Of a stretch of DNA of 64,000 nt, positions 48,918 to 57,705 are shown piece after piece. The notes under the pieces were generated by a model, which was not told the DNA's origin, searched no databases, and was given only the letters and a program-made list of their open reading frames with translations. Each line of letters opens with the position of its first letter. The first letter of the stretch is position 1. Source of the DNA: Acidimicrobiia bacterium. Its GTDB lineage: Bacteria; Actinomycetota; Acidimicrobiia; Acidimicrobiales; AC-14. The translations under genes were made by a program, and so were the position numbers. The stretch spans positions 43,649 to 107,648 of the forward strand of contig JAHFUR010000012.1 of the NCBI GenBank assembly GCA_023264995.1, in the 5' to 3' direction.

Positions 48918-51680
48918 CTACGGGGCGGGGATTTCCGGGTGATCACCGCTTTGTTTCAGGTTGATGTCATCTTCGATCATGACGTGCCCGCCACCGTTGC
49001 GGCGGAGACCTCCGAGCCAGCGCTGCGGGCCCGTCCTCGGCGCCGGCGCGCCCGACGCCAGGATCGACCTGACGGCGTCCTCGACGGATGGTCCGAGCTT
49101 CTCGCCCTTGGCGTCCGTCAGCTCGAAGACGTCGACCACGCGGCCGCCCGCGCTCGTGGTGATCCGAGCCGAGTGCACGCTCGCGCCGGCCGCGGCCATG
49201 GCCGACGTCACGGCATGGAGCAGGCTCGGGCTGTCCTGGGCCTCGACCCGGCAGATCGTGTGCCAGGGTGAGGCCTTCCGATCGAAGGACACCACGGCGT
49301 TCGGGAACGCCGCTCCAGGTGCAGGGCGCCGAAGGCTGGCCCGGACCCCCTCCTGCACCGTGGCCACCTCGGGCTCTGACGCCGAGATCACCGCGAAGGA
49401 CGCCAGCGCGCACCCGTCGCCCCAAGTGGCGATGATCGCGTCTCGAACGTCGAGGCGCTGCAGCGCGAACGCATGCGCATCGGCCGCCAGCAGCCCGATC
49501 CGGTCGCGGGCGACCACCTCCACCCGCCAGCGCCCCGGGCCCAACGACACGACGCCGACGCGCACCTCGTCACCTCGCGGCGGCGGCTCGCACATGCCGG
49601 CGTGACGTAGGAGGTCGCTGGTCTGCGTGGCCAGGACGTAGGCGCGGGGCGCCGCCAGGATCCGGTCCCGCACGGTTGGGTCCGTCGTCAGGCGGCCAGC
49701 CGAATTGCGACGTTGCTCCACCGCGTTCGCCGCCGACCGGCCAGTGAGCTCCGGATGGGCCAGCACCGTCTTCACCTGCTCCTGGAGCGCATCGAGCCGG
49801 AAGACCTCCCAGGGCCGGAGCTCCTCACCGGTTCCGGCCAGCACGAAGAGGGCGGCGGCCTGTTCCTGCGACCGCAGGTGGACGGCCAGCTGCAGCACTG
49901 CCTCCTCGGGTAGGGGCTCTGACCGGCGGGCCGCGGCCGGGAGGAGGTCGGCATCGGCGACCAACCCGGCGACGCTCTGTTCGGCGGCGGCGCCCAGATC
50001 CAGCCGCTGGACAACCCGCCGGGCCGTGGCCACCGCGGTCGGATCGCCGTCGGTGGCGTCGAGGAGGACCGCGGCCAGCAACAGCCGCTCCGGATGCTCC
50101 AGGCCGGCGACGGCCGGGAGCTCCTGCGCCCGGTCGAGCCGCGGCCAGCGGAGCGCGCCGATCGGGTCGAGCTCGTGGGGATCGATCTGGCGGCGGTTGA
50201 TGGCCTCGGCGAGCTCCGGCAACGCCCGGTCAAGGACCCCGGTGACCGAGAGGAACCGCCACGCCCGCGGCCCACCACCTGCGAGGAGCGTGAAGAACCG
50301 GTCCCGAGCGGGGCCGTCCCAACGCAGTGGTCCGTCGGGCAACCCGGTCAGCCAGTCGAGTAACCTCGGCCCGGGCTGCGCCTCGTTGCACGCCAACGCG
50401 GCGTCGAGCGCCACGGCCAGGGCGTACGCGGGCGCCGGCATGGCCGCGAGCTCCACAGAGGCCGGCGTCGCCGTCATCCGAAGCCAACCGCCCTCCGGGC
50501 GGGCCTCCGGCGGGGCCGGCGGGCCGGACACCGATCGGGTGTGCAGTAGCCGCAGCCGCAGGATCGGCGGCGTCATCAATGTACTGGCAAGTACGACAAG
50601 GAGAAGGGCGGCATAAACATCAGTCCCGAGCACGCCCTCTCGGAGGCCGATCGTGGCAAAGATGAGGCCGACCTCGCCCCGAGGGATCATCCCGATGCCA
50701 ACGAGCAACCGGTCGCCCGGGCTGCCAACCATGCCCGCGGCAGACGCCAGCTTGCCGACGACCGCCACGGCGAGCAGCGCGGCCGCCATGAAGAGCACCT
50801 TCGGATGACCGAACTCCCGGATGTTGGCCTCCAGCCCGATCTGCAGGAAGAAGACCGGGACGAGGAGGTGCCCGACCGGGGTCAGCTCCCGGCGGATACG
50901 GCTCGACGCCGGGCTCGGGCCCAGGGCAATACCGGCGACGAACGCGCCGACGATGGGCGCAAGCTTGGCCGCGCTGGCTAGCTCGGACACGGCCAGCGTG
51001 AAAGCCAGCGCCACCGCGACCAGCGTGCCGCTCGACCGGCTTACCCGGGCGACGAACGCGAACGTCGGCGGGGCGACACGCACCCCGATGGCGGCGGTGA
51101 CGGCCAGGAAGGCAACGGCCACGGCGACGATGCCGGCGACCGCGGCGACCGACACGGTCCCCTCGGAAGCAATGCGAACCACCACCGTGAGGATGACCAG
51201 GCCCATGACGTCGTCAGCCACCGCCGCCCCGAGGACGGTTCGCGCCTCGACCGACGCCAAGGCCCGAAGATCCCCGAACACGCGTGCGGTGATGCCCACG
51301 CTTGTCGCGGTCAAGGCGGCGGCGACGAAGAGGACTTCATGGCCGTGCAGCCCGAGGGACGTCGCGACCGCATACCCCCCGACGAAGGGCACGACAACGC
51401 CCACGGTCGCGACCGCAAGAGATGCCCGGCCAACGGCAGCCATCTGCCCGAGGTCCATCTCCATGCCCACCTCGAGAAGCAGCAGGATCACGCCGAGCTC
51501 CGCCAGTACCCTCAGGACGTCGCCCTCGTGCACGAGACCCAGGAGGGACGGCCCGATCAGGATACCGGCCAGGATCTCGCCGACGACCGCCGGCACGTGC
51601 AGGCGCTCGGCGACCTCAGCTGCAGCCTTCGCCGCGAGGAGGACGACGAGGATGTCGAGAAGGACCTTGGTGACGCTCAT
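48918..51680 (-). CDS. Cation/proton antiporter (CPA2) fused to a GlnD-like pseudo-HD and two ACT domains
   Basis: 920 residues from ATG. Residues 1-380 are a KefB-like CPA2 exchanger of about twelve to thirteen TM helices, with the ion-site Asp pair in GAAVADDVMGLVIL and the PAVVGEILAGILIGPSLLG helix. Residues about 435-700 follow the GlnD pattern: WDGPARDRFFTLLAGG, TGVLDRALPE, PERLLLAAVLLDATDGD where GlnD has LLHDIGKG, WEVFRLDALQEQ, and APRAYVLAT. ACT1 is about 716-785 (VEVVARDRIGLLAADAHAFA) and ACT2 about 806-880 (RVEAQDSPSLLHAVTSAM). The nucleotidyltransferase domain of GlnD is absent and the HD histidine is Leu. I infer exchanger activity controlled by a ligand, perhaps glutamine, bound at the ACT domains. 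Both halves are in one uninterrupted frame. Confidence 0.88.
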   Translation of the reverse strand: MSVTKVLLDILVVLLAAKAAAEVAERLHVPAVVGEILAGILIGPSLLGLVHEGDVLRVLAELGVILLLLEVGMEMDLGQMAAVGRASLAVATVGVVVPFVGGYAVATSLGLHGHEVLFVAAALTATSVGITARVFGDLRALASVEARTVLGAAVADDVMGLVILTVVVRIASEGTVSVAAVAGIVAVAVAFLAVTAAIGVRVAPPTFAFVARVSRSSGTLVAVALAFTLAVSELASAAKLAPIVGAFVAGIALGPSPASSRIRRELTPVGHLLVPVFFLQIGLEANIREFGHPKVLFMAAALLAVAVVGKLASAAGMVGSPGDRLLVGIGMIPRGEVGLIFATIGLREGVLGTDVYAALLLVVLASTLMTPPILRLRLLHTRSVSGPPAPPEARPEGGWLRMTATPASVELAAMPAPAYALAVALDAALACNEAQPGPRLLDWLTGLPDGPLRWDGPARDRFFTLLAGGGPRAWRFLSVTGVLDRALPELAEAINRRQIDPHELDPIGALRWPRLDRAQELPAVAGLEHPERLLLAAVLLDATDGDPTAVATARRVVQRLDLGAAAEQSVAGLVADADLLPAAARRSEPLPEEAVLQLAVHLRSQEQAAALFVLAGTGEELRPWEVFRLDALQEQVKTVLAHPELTGRSAANAVEQRRNSAGRLTTDPTVRDRILAAPRAYVLATQTSDLLRHAGMCEPPPRGDEVRVGVVSLGPGRWRVEVVARDRIGLLAADAHAFALQRLDVRDAIIATWGDGCALASFAVISASEPEVATVQEGVRASLRRPAPGAAFPNAVVSFDRKASPWHTICRVEAQDSPSLLHAVTSAMAAAGASVHSARITTSAGGRVVDVFELTDAKGEKLGPSVEDAVRSILASGAPAPRTGPQRWLGGLRRNGGGHVMIEDDINLKQSGDHPEIPAP

Positions 51681-51795
51681 CGTCCCACCCCACCGTATGG
51701 CCGGTGAATGTCGCGGACGTTCTCAGCTGATGAACGTTGTGTTACATGCCCGGCCGACGGGGCACCGCTATCACAGGCGGTGCCACAATCGGGCC

Positions 51796-52137
51796 GTGAG
51801 CGCCGCCATCCCCGAGCAACCCGAGTTCCTCCGGGCGTGGACGACCCTCTCCAGGAAGGAGCGGTCACACCTCCGCCGACGCGTCCGGATGGGGATGCCC
51901 CTCGCCGACAGAGCCGAGGCCGGCGTTGCTGTCGCCTACGCGCGGTTCCAACGGAGCCGGACCTGGGCCCGCCTCTTCTGGCTGTGGTACCTGCCCGGGC
52001 TGTTGCTGGCGCTGGCCGTGGCGCTGCGCATCCACCCGTTGGTCGTGGGGGTGGTGATCGCCCTAGCTGCCCAGGCCGTGTTTGCCCACCGGAACCTCGG
52101 GCGGGTCGAACGGGTCAACGCCGCCGTCCTCGAGTAG
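51796..52137 (+). CDS. Small two-TM membrane protein
   Basis: 113 residues from GTG. A basic soluble part with TTLSRKERSHLRRRVRMG precedes two adjacent TM helices (WLWYLPGLLLALAVALRI and LVVGVVIALAAQAVFA). It is 3 bases upstream of the KdpD-like kinase gene and divergent from the antiporter fusion. It may be an accessory of the kinase. No family recognised. Confidence 0.65.
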   Translation: MSAAIPEQPEFLRAWTTLSRKERSHLRRRVRMGMPLADRAEAGVAVAYARFQRSRTWARLFWLWYLPGLLLALAVALRIHPLVVGVVIALAAQAVFAHRNLGRVERVNAAVLE

Positions 52138-52140
52138 GCG

Positions 52141-53211
52141 GTGGTAGCCCGCCCCGGACGCAGAAGTGGGGTCGTCCGCCGGCGCAGCCTGCGGGCCTGG
52201 TGGGTCGACGCGTTTACTTTCGGGATCGGTACGCCCCGCGCCCTCGGGCTGGGCATCGTCATGATCATCGTCTCCGTGATCGCTCTGGCCCCCGAGCGTG
52301 AGCCAGTGTCGCGGGCGACGCAGGCGCTGACACTGGTGGTGCCGGTCGTCATCGTTGCCGTCCTCGGGGGGCGCCGGGCAGCGTACGCGGTCGCAGGCGC
52401 AGCGACCGTCGCCTTCTCCCTCGTCGAACCACCCGTCGGCTCAGTCCGGGTCCGCCTGACCGGGGACCTGGTGGCCCTCGCCGTCTTCCTGCTTGTGGCC
52501 GTCGTCGTGGGCACCGTCGTGGCCCGGCGGATCGAGCTGCTCGGGCACGTGGAGCGCCATCGGTCGGCTCTACTGCGGTCGGTGTCCCACGACCTGCGCA
52601 CGCCGCTCGCCGCCATCCAGGCCGCCGCCTCGGAGCTGGCGAGCGGTGAGCTCCCACGCCCGACGGCGCAACGGTTCGTCGAGCTCATCGGGGACGAATC
52701 CCGACGGTTGGACCGCCTGGTGTCGAACCTGCTCTCCCTCAGCCGCATCGAGGCAGGCGCCTACGCTCCGGTACGCCAGCTCGTTGACCTCGCCGAGCTT
52801 GTTGAGTCGGCTGTCGATCGCCTCGGCCGGCTCTTCACCACGGTGCACCTGGGCGTACGCTTGCCTGACGACCTCCCGATGATCAACGCCGACCACACCC
52901 AGCTCGACCAGCTCATCACCAACCTCCTGGAGAACGCAGCCCGTCACTCCCCGGTGGGCGGGACTGTCACCGTCGAGGCGCGGGCCGGGACCGACGAGCT
53001 CCTCCTGATGGTGAGCGACGAGGGGCCTGGCGTCGACACGACCGAGGTCGCCACTCTGTTCGAGCCATTCCGGTCCGGCCGTGTCCCTGGCGCTGGCGGG
53101 ATCGGGCTCGCCATCTGCAAGGCGGTCGTCGACGGCCACGGCGGGACCATCTCCGTCGGCGAGTCGCCCACCCACGGTGCGGTCTTCACAGTGGCGATCC
53201 CCCTTGGCTGA
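52141..53211 (+). CDS. KdpD-like membrane sensor kinase lacking the KdpD/USP sensor part
   Basis: 356 residues from GTG. Three to four TM helices (about 28-120) resemble the DUF4118 membrane unit of KdpD. Then HisKA with LLRSVSHDLRTPLAAIQAAA, and HATPase with LDQLITNLLENAARHSP, DEGPGVD and GGIGLAICKAVVDGHGG. The KdpD and universal-stress domains normally found before DUF4118 are absent. No kdpFABC genes lie here. Overlaps the regulator gene by 8 bases. Confidence 0.88.
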   Translation: MVARPGRRSGVVRRRSLRAWWVDAFTFGIGTPRALGLGIVMIIVSVIALAPEREPVSRATQALTLVVPVVIVAVLGGRRAAYAVAGAATVAFSLVEPPVGSVRVRLTGDLVALAVFLLVAVVVGTVVARRIELLGHVERHRSALLRSVSHDLRTPLAAIQAAASELASGELPRPTAQRFVELIGDESRRLDRLVSNLLSLSRIEAGAYAPVRQLVDLAELVESAVDRLGRLFTTVHLGVRLPDDLPMINADHTQLDQLITNLLENAARHSPVGGTVTVEARAGTDELLLMVSDEGPGVDTTEVATLFEPFRSGRVPGAGGIGLAICKAVVDGHGGTISVGESPTHGAVFTVAIPLG

Positions 53212-53899
53212 CCGGTCGATCCTCGTCGTCGAAGACGACCCGGCGGGGGCGGAGGTGCTGACCCTGGCCCTCACCGCACGCGGCTACAGCGTCCGGACAG
53301 CCACGACGGGTCGCGCCGCGCTTCTGGCCGCCGAGGACAAGCCACCGGACATGATGATCCTCGATCTCGGCCTGCCCGACATCGACGGCACCGAGGTGTG
53401 CCGCCGCATGCGGCGCTGGTCGCGAAACCCCATCATCGTGGTATCCGCCGACGGGTCGGAGGACCGCAAGATCGCGGCGCTTGACGAGGGCGCCGACGAC
53501 TACGTCACCAAGCCGTTCTCGGTCCCTGAGCTGCTCGCCAGGCTCCGCGTCGCCGAGCGCCACCGCGACCTCGCCGCCCTGGTCGTCGATGACTCACTCA
53601 TCACGATCGGCGACGTGACGATCGACACCGCCGCGCACCTCGTCAACATCGGCGGCACGACGGTGGCATTGCCAAGGAAGGCATTCGCCCTCCTTTCCCT
53701 CCTGGCCCGCAACGCCGGCAAGGTGCTCTCCCACGGCGCCCTGCTCGACCAGCTCTGGGCCGGCGACCCGACCGGTTCCCAATCGCTGCGGGTGCAGGTG
53801 AACTCCCTTCGGCGCGCGTTGGGAGCCGGTCCGGACCGGCCGCGGATCGTGTGCTCCTACGGCGCGGGGTACCGGCTGGAGCTACCCGACCCGAACTGA
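53204..53899 (+). CDS. KdpE-like OmpR-family response regulator
   Basis: 231 residues from a TTG at 53204 overlapping the kinase stop. Receiver: ILVVEDDPAGAEVL, phospho-Asp in MMILDLGLPDIDG, and YVTKPFSVPELLARLR. C-terminal winged helix: VALPRKAFALLSLLARNAGKVLSH and LRVQVNSLRRALG with YGAGYRLELP. Probable targets are the neighbouring ion-transport genes, by position. Confidence 0.92.
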   Translation: MADRSILVVEDDPAGAEVLTLALTARGYSVRTATTGRAALLAAEDKPPDMMILDLGLPDIDGTEVCRRMRRWSRNPIIVVSADGSEDRKIAALDEGADDYVTKPFSVPELLARLRVAERHRDLAALVVDDSLITIGDVTIDTAAHLVNIGGTTVALPRKAFALLSLLARNAGKVLSHGALLDQLWAGDPTGSQSLRVQVNSLRRALGAGPDRPRIVCSYGAGYRLELPDPN

Positions 53900-53930
53900 C
53901 CCAGGCAGGAGGGAACCGCCGGGCCGTCAG

Positions 53931-55871
53931 TCATGCTGGGACACCGGCCTCGACGCCGTCTGGGAGCACCGGGCTGCTCTCGCGGGCCAGCACGATGATC
54001 AGGCGGTCGTCGGCCTTGAGGTCGACCGGCATGGACTTCGCCGGGTTCAGGTGGATGGCATCGGCCAGTTCCTTCCCGCGGGCACCGGTCGTCCTATAGC
54101 CAATGGCAAGGTGGCCTCGGGAGTGTGCGGCGGCCACATACGAGCCGTACGACGTCCCCGGCCGGGGATCGGCGTAATCGGAGATCGGGCGCATGCAGAC
54201 CTCCGATCCCCACGTCTCGAAGAGGTCGGCGAACACCCTTTCCCGGTCAGGGATCTCGGCCAACTGGGCCAACATGAGCGCGGTAATGCGTTCGCTGACG
54301 ATGAAGTCCTCGGCACCAGCCACCCTGGCCAGCCTTACATCACGGATGTCGAGCACCTCGGTGAGCACGCTCATCCGCTCACCAAGCTCCGGGTGCGCCT
54401 GGCGGAACTGGCGTAGCTGGAGCAGGGTCATCAGCGCCCGGGCGTCGGCCTCCTCAGCCGAAAGACCGCTCCGGTAGCACAACACAACCACCCGTTCGTA
54501 CCCCTCGGCCAGGCAGAGCTCCGCCACCCGGTGCGGGGCGGAGTTGTAGCTGTTGGTCACCGAGATGGCCAGGTTCTGAAGGCCGACGACACCGACCTCC
54601 TCCTCCCGCACGAGGCTCTCGTCGACCAGCACCCGGATGGTCGACCCCGGCGCCACCCACTTGTCGAGCTCGCGTACGATCTTGGGAGCGAGCGGGTTCC
54701 AGCCGACGATCAGGATGGAGGTGCCCTCTGGGCCGGCCGCCGGCCGGCCCGGCGGCGGGAGCGGGAGCCGAATCGGCTCGGGATGCAGGATGAGGCTGGC
54801 CACGGCGTCGGTGACGATGACCACTGAGTCCCCCTCGCCGAGGACCTGGGCGTCCGGAGGATTGAGGTCGACGACGCCGCTGGCCAGGCGGAGCCCGATG
54901 GGGGCACCCTGCTCGTAGGAGAGGATCAGGTCGCCAAAGCGGCGACCGAGGAGCCGGTCATCCGCGTGGAAGTAGATGTCGACCCCACCGAAATCGAGGA
55001 TCTCCTCGAAGACGGTGCCGAGCCCGGTGTGCCGGCACGCCTGGGCAGTGACGCGGGCGATGAGATCGGACGAGGCGATGGCGATGGCGTGGTCCGCCGT
55101 GGCCTCCCGCAGTGCGTCGGCGTTCTCCGGCAGGGCGCAGTCGGCCACTACCCGCAGGTCGGTGAACCGGTCGTCGTCCATCAGGGCCAGTACCGACCGA
55201 ATGACCTGGGCGTCACCATCCATGTGGTTGTTGCCAAGGGCGATGACCGACCCACTGTCGTAGGGGCTCACCATCGCCAGATCGGCCGGGTTCGAGGGGT
55301 CCCCGCTCCGGCACACCACCCGCGTATGGCCGAGGTGACGGGCCCGAGCCCGGATGGCATCCTCCATCTCGATCTTGTCGTGGGGAGCCAGGACGACGAT
55401 CACACTGTCCTTCCGCCCCCGGTGGGCGAGCACCAGCTCGGAGATGACCGGGAAGATCTTCTCCGACCAGCCGAGGATCAGGACGTGGCCGGCCTCCAGG
55501 ACGTCGCTGCGGCCCTTGCGCAGCTCCTCGACCCGGCGCTCGATACCGCTGGCGATGAGCCCGATCAGTGAGCTCCCGACCAGGATCCCGAAGATGACCA
55601 CGAGCAGGGACTGGATGCGGAGCGGCCAGCCCCTGTCGGCTTCCATGGCCGCGGGCTCGAAGCTGCGGAGCAGGTTCTGCCAGACGCCCTCGAGGACGCC
55701 GACCTTGTGGCCGTGCACGGCGATCTCCATCACCGACAACAGGGTGCCGGTGACCACCACCACGCCGGCGGTGATGATCCCGAGCCACAGGATCACCGCG
55801 ATGGTGCCTCGGGCCAGGACCGTGTCGAACTTGTAACGGATGCGCCTTCGGAACGAATGGCGTGCGGACAT
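53931..55871 (-). CDS. CASTOR/POLLUX-type ion channel protein with two RCK-like domains
   Basis: 646 residues from ATG (AGGAGGG upstream). Two TM helices (AVILWLGIITAGVVVVTGTLL; LLVVIFGILVGSSLIGLIASGI) flank a pore segment in the order TM-pore-TM. Rossmann-type RCK domains follow (HVLILGWSEKIFPVISELVLA at about 130; ILIVGWNPLAPKIVREL at about 400). Plant and bacterial relatives are cation or calcium-permeable channels. It is convergent with the KdpDE-like pair and 2 kb from the antiporter fusion. Confidence 0.88.
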   Translation of the reverse strand: MSARHSFRRRIRYKFDTVLARGTIAVILWLGIITAGVVVVTGTLLSVMEIAVHGHKVGVLEGVWQNLLRSFEPAAMEADRGWPLRIQSLLVVIFGILVGSSLIGLIASGIERRVEELRKGRSDVLEAGHVLILGWSEKIFPVISELVLAHRGRKDSVIVVLAPHDKIEMEDAIRARARHLGHTRVVCRSGDPSNPADLAMVSPYDSGSVIALGNNHMDGDAQVIRSVLALMDDDRFTDLRVVADCALPENADALREATADHAIAIASSDLIARVTAQACRHTGLGTVFEEILDFGGVDIYFHADDRLLGRRFGDLILSYEQGAPIGLRLASGVVDLNPPDAQVLGEGDSVVIVTDAVASLILHPEPIRLPLPPPGRPAAGPEGTSILIVGWNPLAPKIVRELDKWVAPGSTIRVLVDESLVREEEVGVVGLQNLAISVTNSYNSAPHRVAELCLAEGYERVVVLCYRSGLSAEEADARALMTLLQLRQFRQAHPELGERMSVLTEVLDIRDVRLARVAGAEDFIVSERITALMLAQLAEIPDRERVFADLFETWGSEVCMRPISDYADPRPGTSYGSYVAAAHSRGHLAIGYRTTGARGKELADAIHLNPAKSMPVDLKADDRLIIVLARESSPVLPDGVEAGVPA

Positions 55872-55952
55872 AGGGCTCTTCCCTCCTGTTGGCCATGGAA
55901 TGGCGAACGGCTGCGTTCCCAGGGCGGCGCCGGGCGGCGCGGCCCGCTGTTG

Positions 55953-56312
55953 CTACGGGGTGCAGGTGGAGAAGGGGGGAGCCCGCAGGGCGATGATGTG
56001 GCGCCGACGCGCGAGCGGCGCCGGTACCGACCGAGACGCGGCCAGGATGGCCCACGGGGCCCTGCGGAAGACCGAGAGCAGCGCGACCGCAGCGAGGACG
56101 ACGAGGGCTCGTCCGTACTCGAGACGCGAGCCGGCCAGCCACCAGCCGCCCGTGGTGTGCCGGCGGATGGCCGGCCCCGGCGGGGCGCCGGCCGGCGCCA
56201 ACCCGATGACAGTTGCTCCAGGGGAGCCGGCGGCGTGGGCGACGGCCGCCGGCCGGAACCACACAGGCGCCAGCAGCACCATGGCGGCCACGAAGGCGAA
56301 GCGCCGGAGCAT
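55953..56312 (-). CDS. Small exported/membrane hypothetical protein
   Basis: 119 residues from the ATG at 56312 (an ATG four codons upstream is possible). Signal-like N-terminus (FAFVAAMVLLAPVWFRPAAVAHA), a Gly/Pro linker, one TM helix (GRALVVLAAVALLSVF) and a basic tail. No family recognised; the length and the hydrophobic pattern support coding. Confidence 0.55.
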   Translation of the reverse strand: MLRRFAFVAAMVLLAPVWFRPAAVAHAAGSPGATVIGLAPAGAPPGPAIRRHTTGGWWLAGSRLEYGRALVVLAAVALLSVFRRAPWAILAASRSVPAPLARRRHIIALRAPPFSTCTP

Positions 56313-56379
56313 GGCGGACCCCATCGCCCTGATCGTACCGCCACCTACGAGAGGGCCAGCCCCCCGCCAGGGGCCGTTC

Positions 56380-57242
56380 TCACATGTTGCTGCCGTCGGC
56401 CGGGATGTCGCCGGTCACCACCGGCGCGCCGGCGCCGGCGGCCGTGCCGGCCGGCGGGCATGCCGCGTCGAGCGTGTAGGACGCCATCGACAGCGAGCCG
56501 TACGCGTACCCGTCGACCAGTACGTCGGCGGCGCGCCCTGCGGCCGCGGCCACGCCGGCCAGGTAGAGCAGCGGGATGAAGTGGTCGGGCGTGGGCGCCG
56601 CGGCCCGGAAGTCGGGGTGGCCCTCGAGGGAGGCGGCTTGCTCGGGGGCGCCGGTGAGCAGCTCGCCGGCCGCCTCGCCGAACCGCCGGGCCCAGTCGAA
56701 GGCCCCGGCGCCCATCCTCGGGTCGATGCCCCCGAGGTTGTGGACCACGTTCCCGCTGGCTGCGACCAGGATCCCCCGCTCGCGCAGGGGGGCCAGGCGG
56801 GCGCCGAGGTCGAGGTGGTAGGCGAACGGCTTCATGGCGTTGATCGCCAGCTGGACCACGGGTACGTCGGCGCCGGGGAAGGCGTGACGCAGGACCGACC
56901 AGGTCCCGTGGTCGAGGCCCCAGCTGTCGTGGTCGGCACCAACCCAGACGGGTTTCACCACCTCGGCCACCTCCTCGGCCAGCTCGGGGTCACCGGGGGC
57001 CGGGTAGTCGACGGCGAACAGCTCGGGCGGGAAGCCGTAGAAGTCGTGGATGGTGCGCGGCCCGGCCATGGCCGTCACCGCGGTGGCGTTGATGTACCAG
57101 TGCGCCGACACCATGAGGATGGCCCGCGGGCGGGGCACGGACTCGCCGAACGCCCGCCAGGCCTCGGTGTACCGGTTGTGCTCGAGGGCGTTCATGGGCT
57201 GCCGTGACCGAAGAACACGGCGGGCATCAGCGTGGGGGCCAT
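56380..57242 (-). pseudogene. 4,5-DOPA-type extradiol dioxygenase gene split by a one-base frameshift
   Basis: The first 16 codons from the ATG at 57242 read [16 protein letters not shown] and then hit TGA at 57192-57194. The rest, [13 protein letters not shown] onward, starts in another frame at the ATG at 57195 and runs 271 residues to 56380. Intact homologues read GHGSPMNA without a break, so one base is missing at the CCCATGAAC junction. The His of GHGSP is a metal ligand in the LigB/YgiD family, so the long fragment alone lacks it. Other ligands remain ([20 protein letters not shown]). Either an assembly error or a recent loss of function. Confidence 0.85.
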
Positions 57243-57283
57243 GCCGCCGGTCTACCCGATGGCGGCGACCGGCACCCGGCGTC

Positions 57284-57703
57284 TCAGGCCGGCAGCGGCC
57301 GCCCGACGACAGGCAGCAGCCGGGAGTCCTCCAGCGCTGCGGTGCGGTGGCCGACGCCGGCCAGGTAGGCGGCATCGGTGGCAAAGGCCAGGAAGGCGGC
57401 CACGCTGGCCTGGCGCACCAGGAGCACGGCGTCCCACCGCTCGTCGGGCGGGCCGACCAGGAACGGCCCGCCGGCGCCGAAGAACTCGACCGACCCACCC
57501 GTGGCGGTCAGGAACGGCAGGCTGTGGACGATGTAGCGGTCGTAGGCCTCCTGGCCGGTGATGGGCGCCGGCGGGGCCAGCTCTGGGAAGCCGGAGTAGT
57601 CGGCCTCGGCCCGGAAGCGCAGCAGGTTCACCATCGTCAGGGGGCCGGCGATCGCCCGGCCGAACAGCTGGCGGACGCTCTCGTCGGTGGGGTCGAGGTA
57701 CAC
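57284..57703 (-). CDS. DUF1330-like protein
   Basis: 139 residues from the GTG at 57703, overlapping the phoH stop (a CTG at 57709 would add two residues). [50 protein letters not shown] and [12 protein letters not shown] follow the DUF1330 ferredoxin-fold pattern. The role is unknown. Confidence 0.82.
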   Translation of the reverse strand: MYLDPTDESVRQLFGRAIAGPLTMVNLLRFRAEADYSGFPELAPPAPITGQEAYDRYIVHSLPFLTATGGSVEFFGAGGPFLVGPPDERWDAVLLVRQASVAAFLAFATDAAYLAGVGHRTAALEDSRLLPVVGRPLPA

Positions 57704-57705
57704 GG

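Noticed and set aside
51681..51795. Possible GlnR box (GTTAC and GAACG elements) between the antiporter fusion and the small membrane gene
   Set aside because: Only fragments of the GTnAC-n6-GAAAC pattern are present and spacing does not fit. Not good enough to claim nitrogen control.
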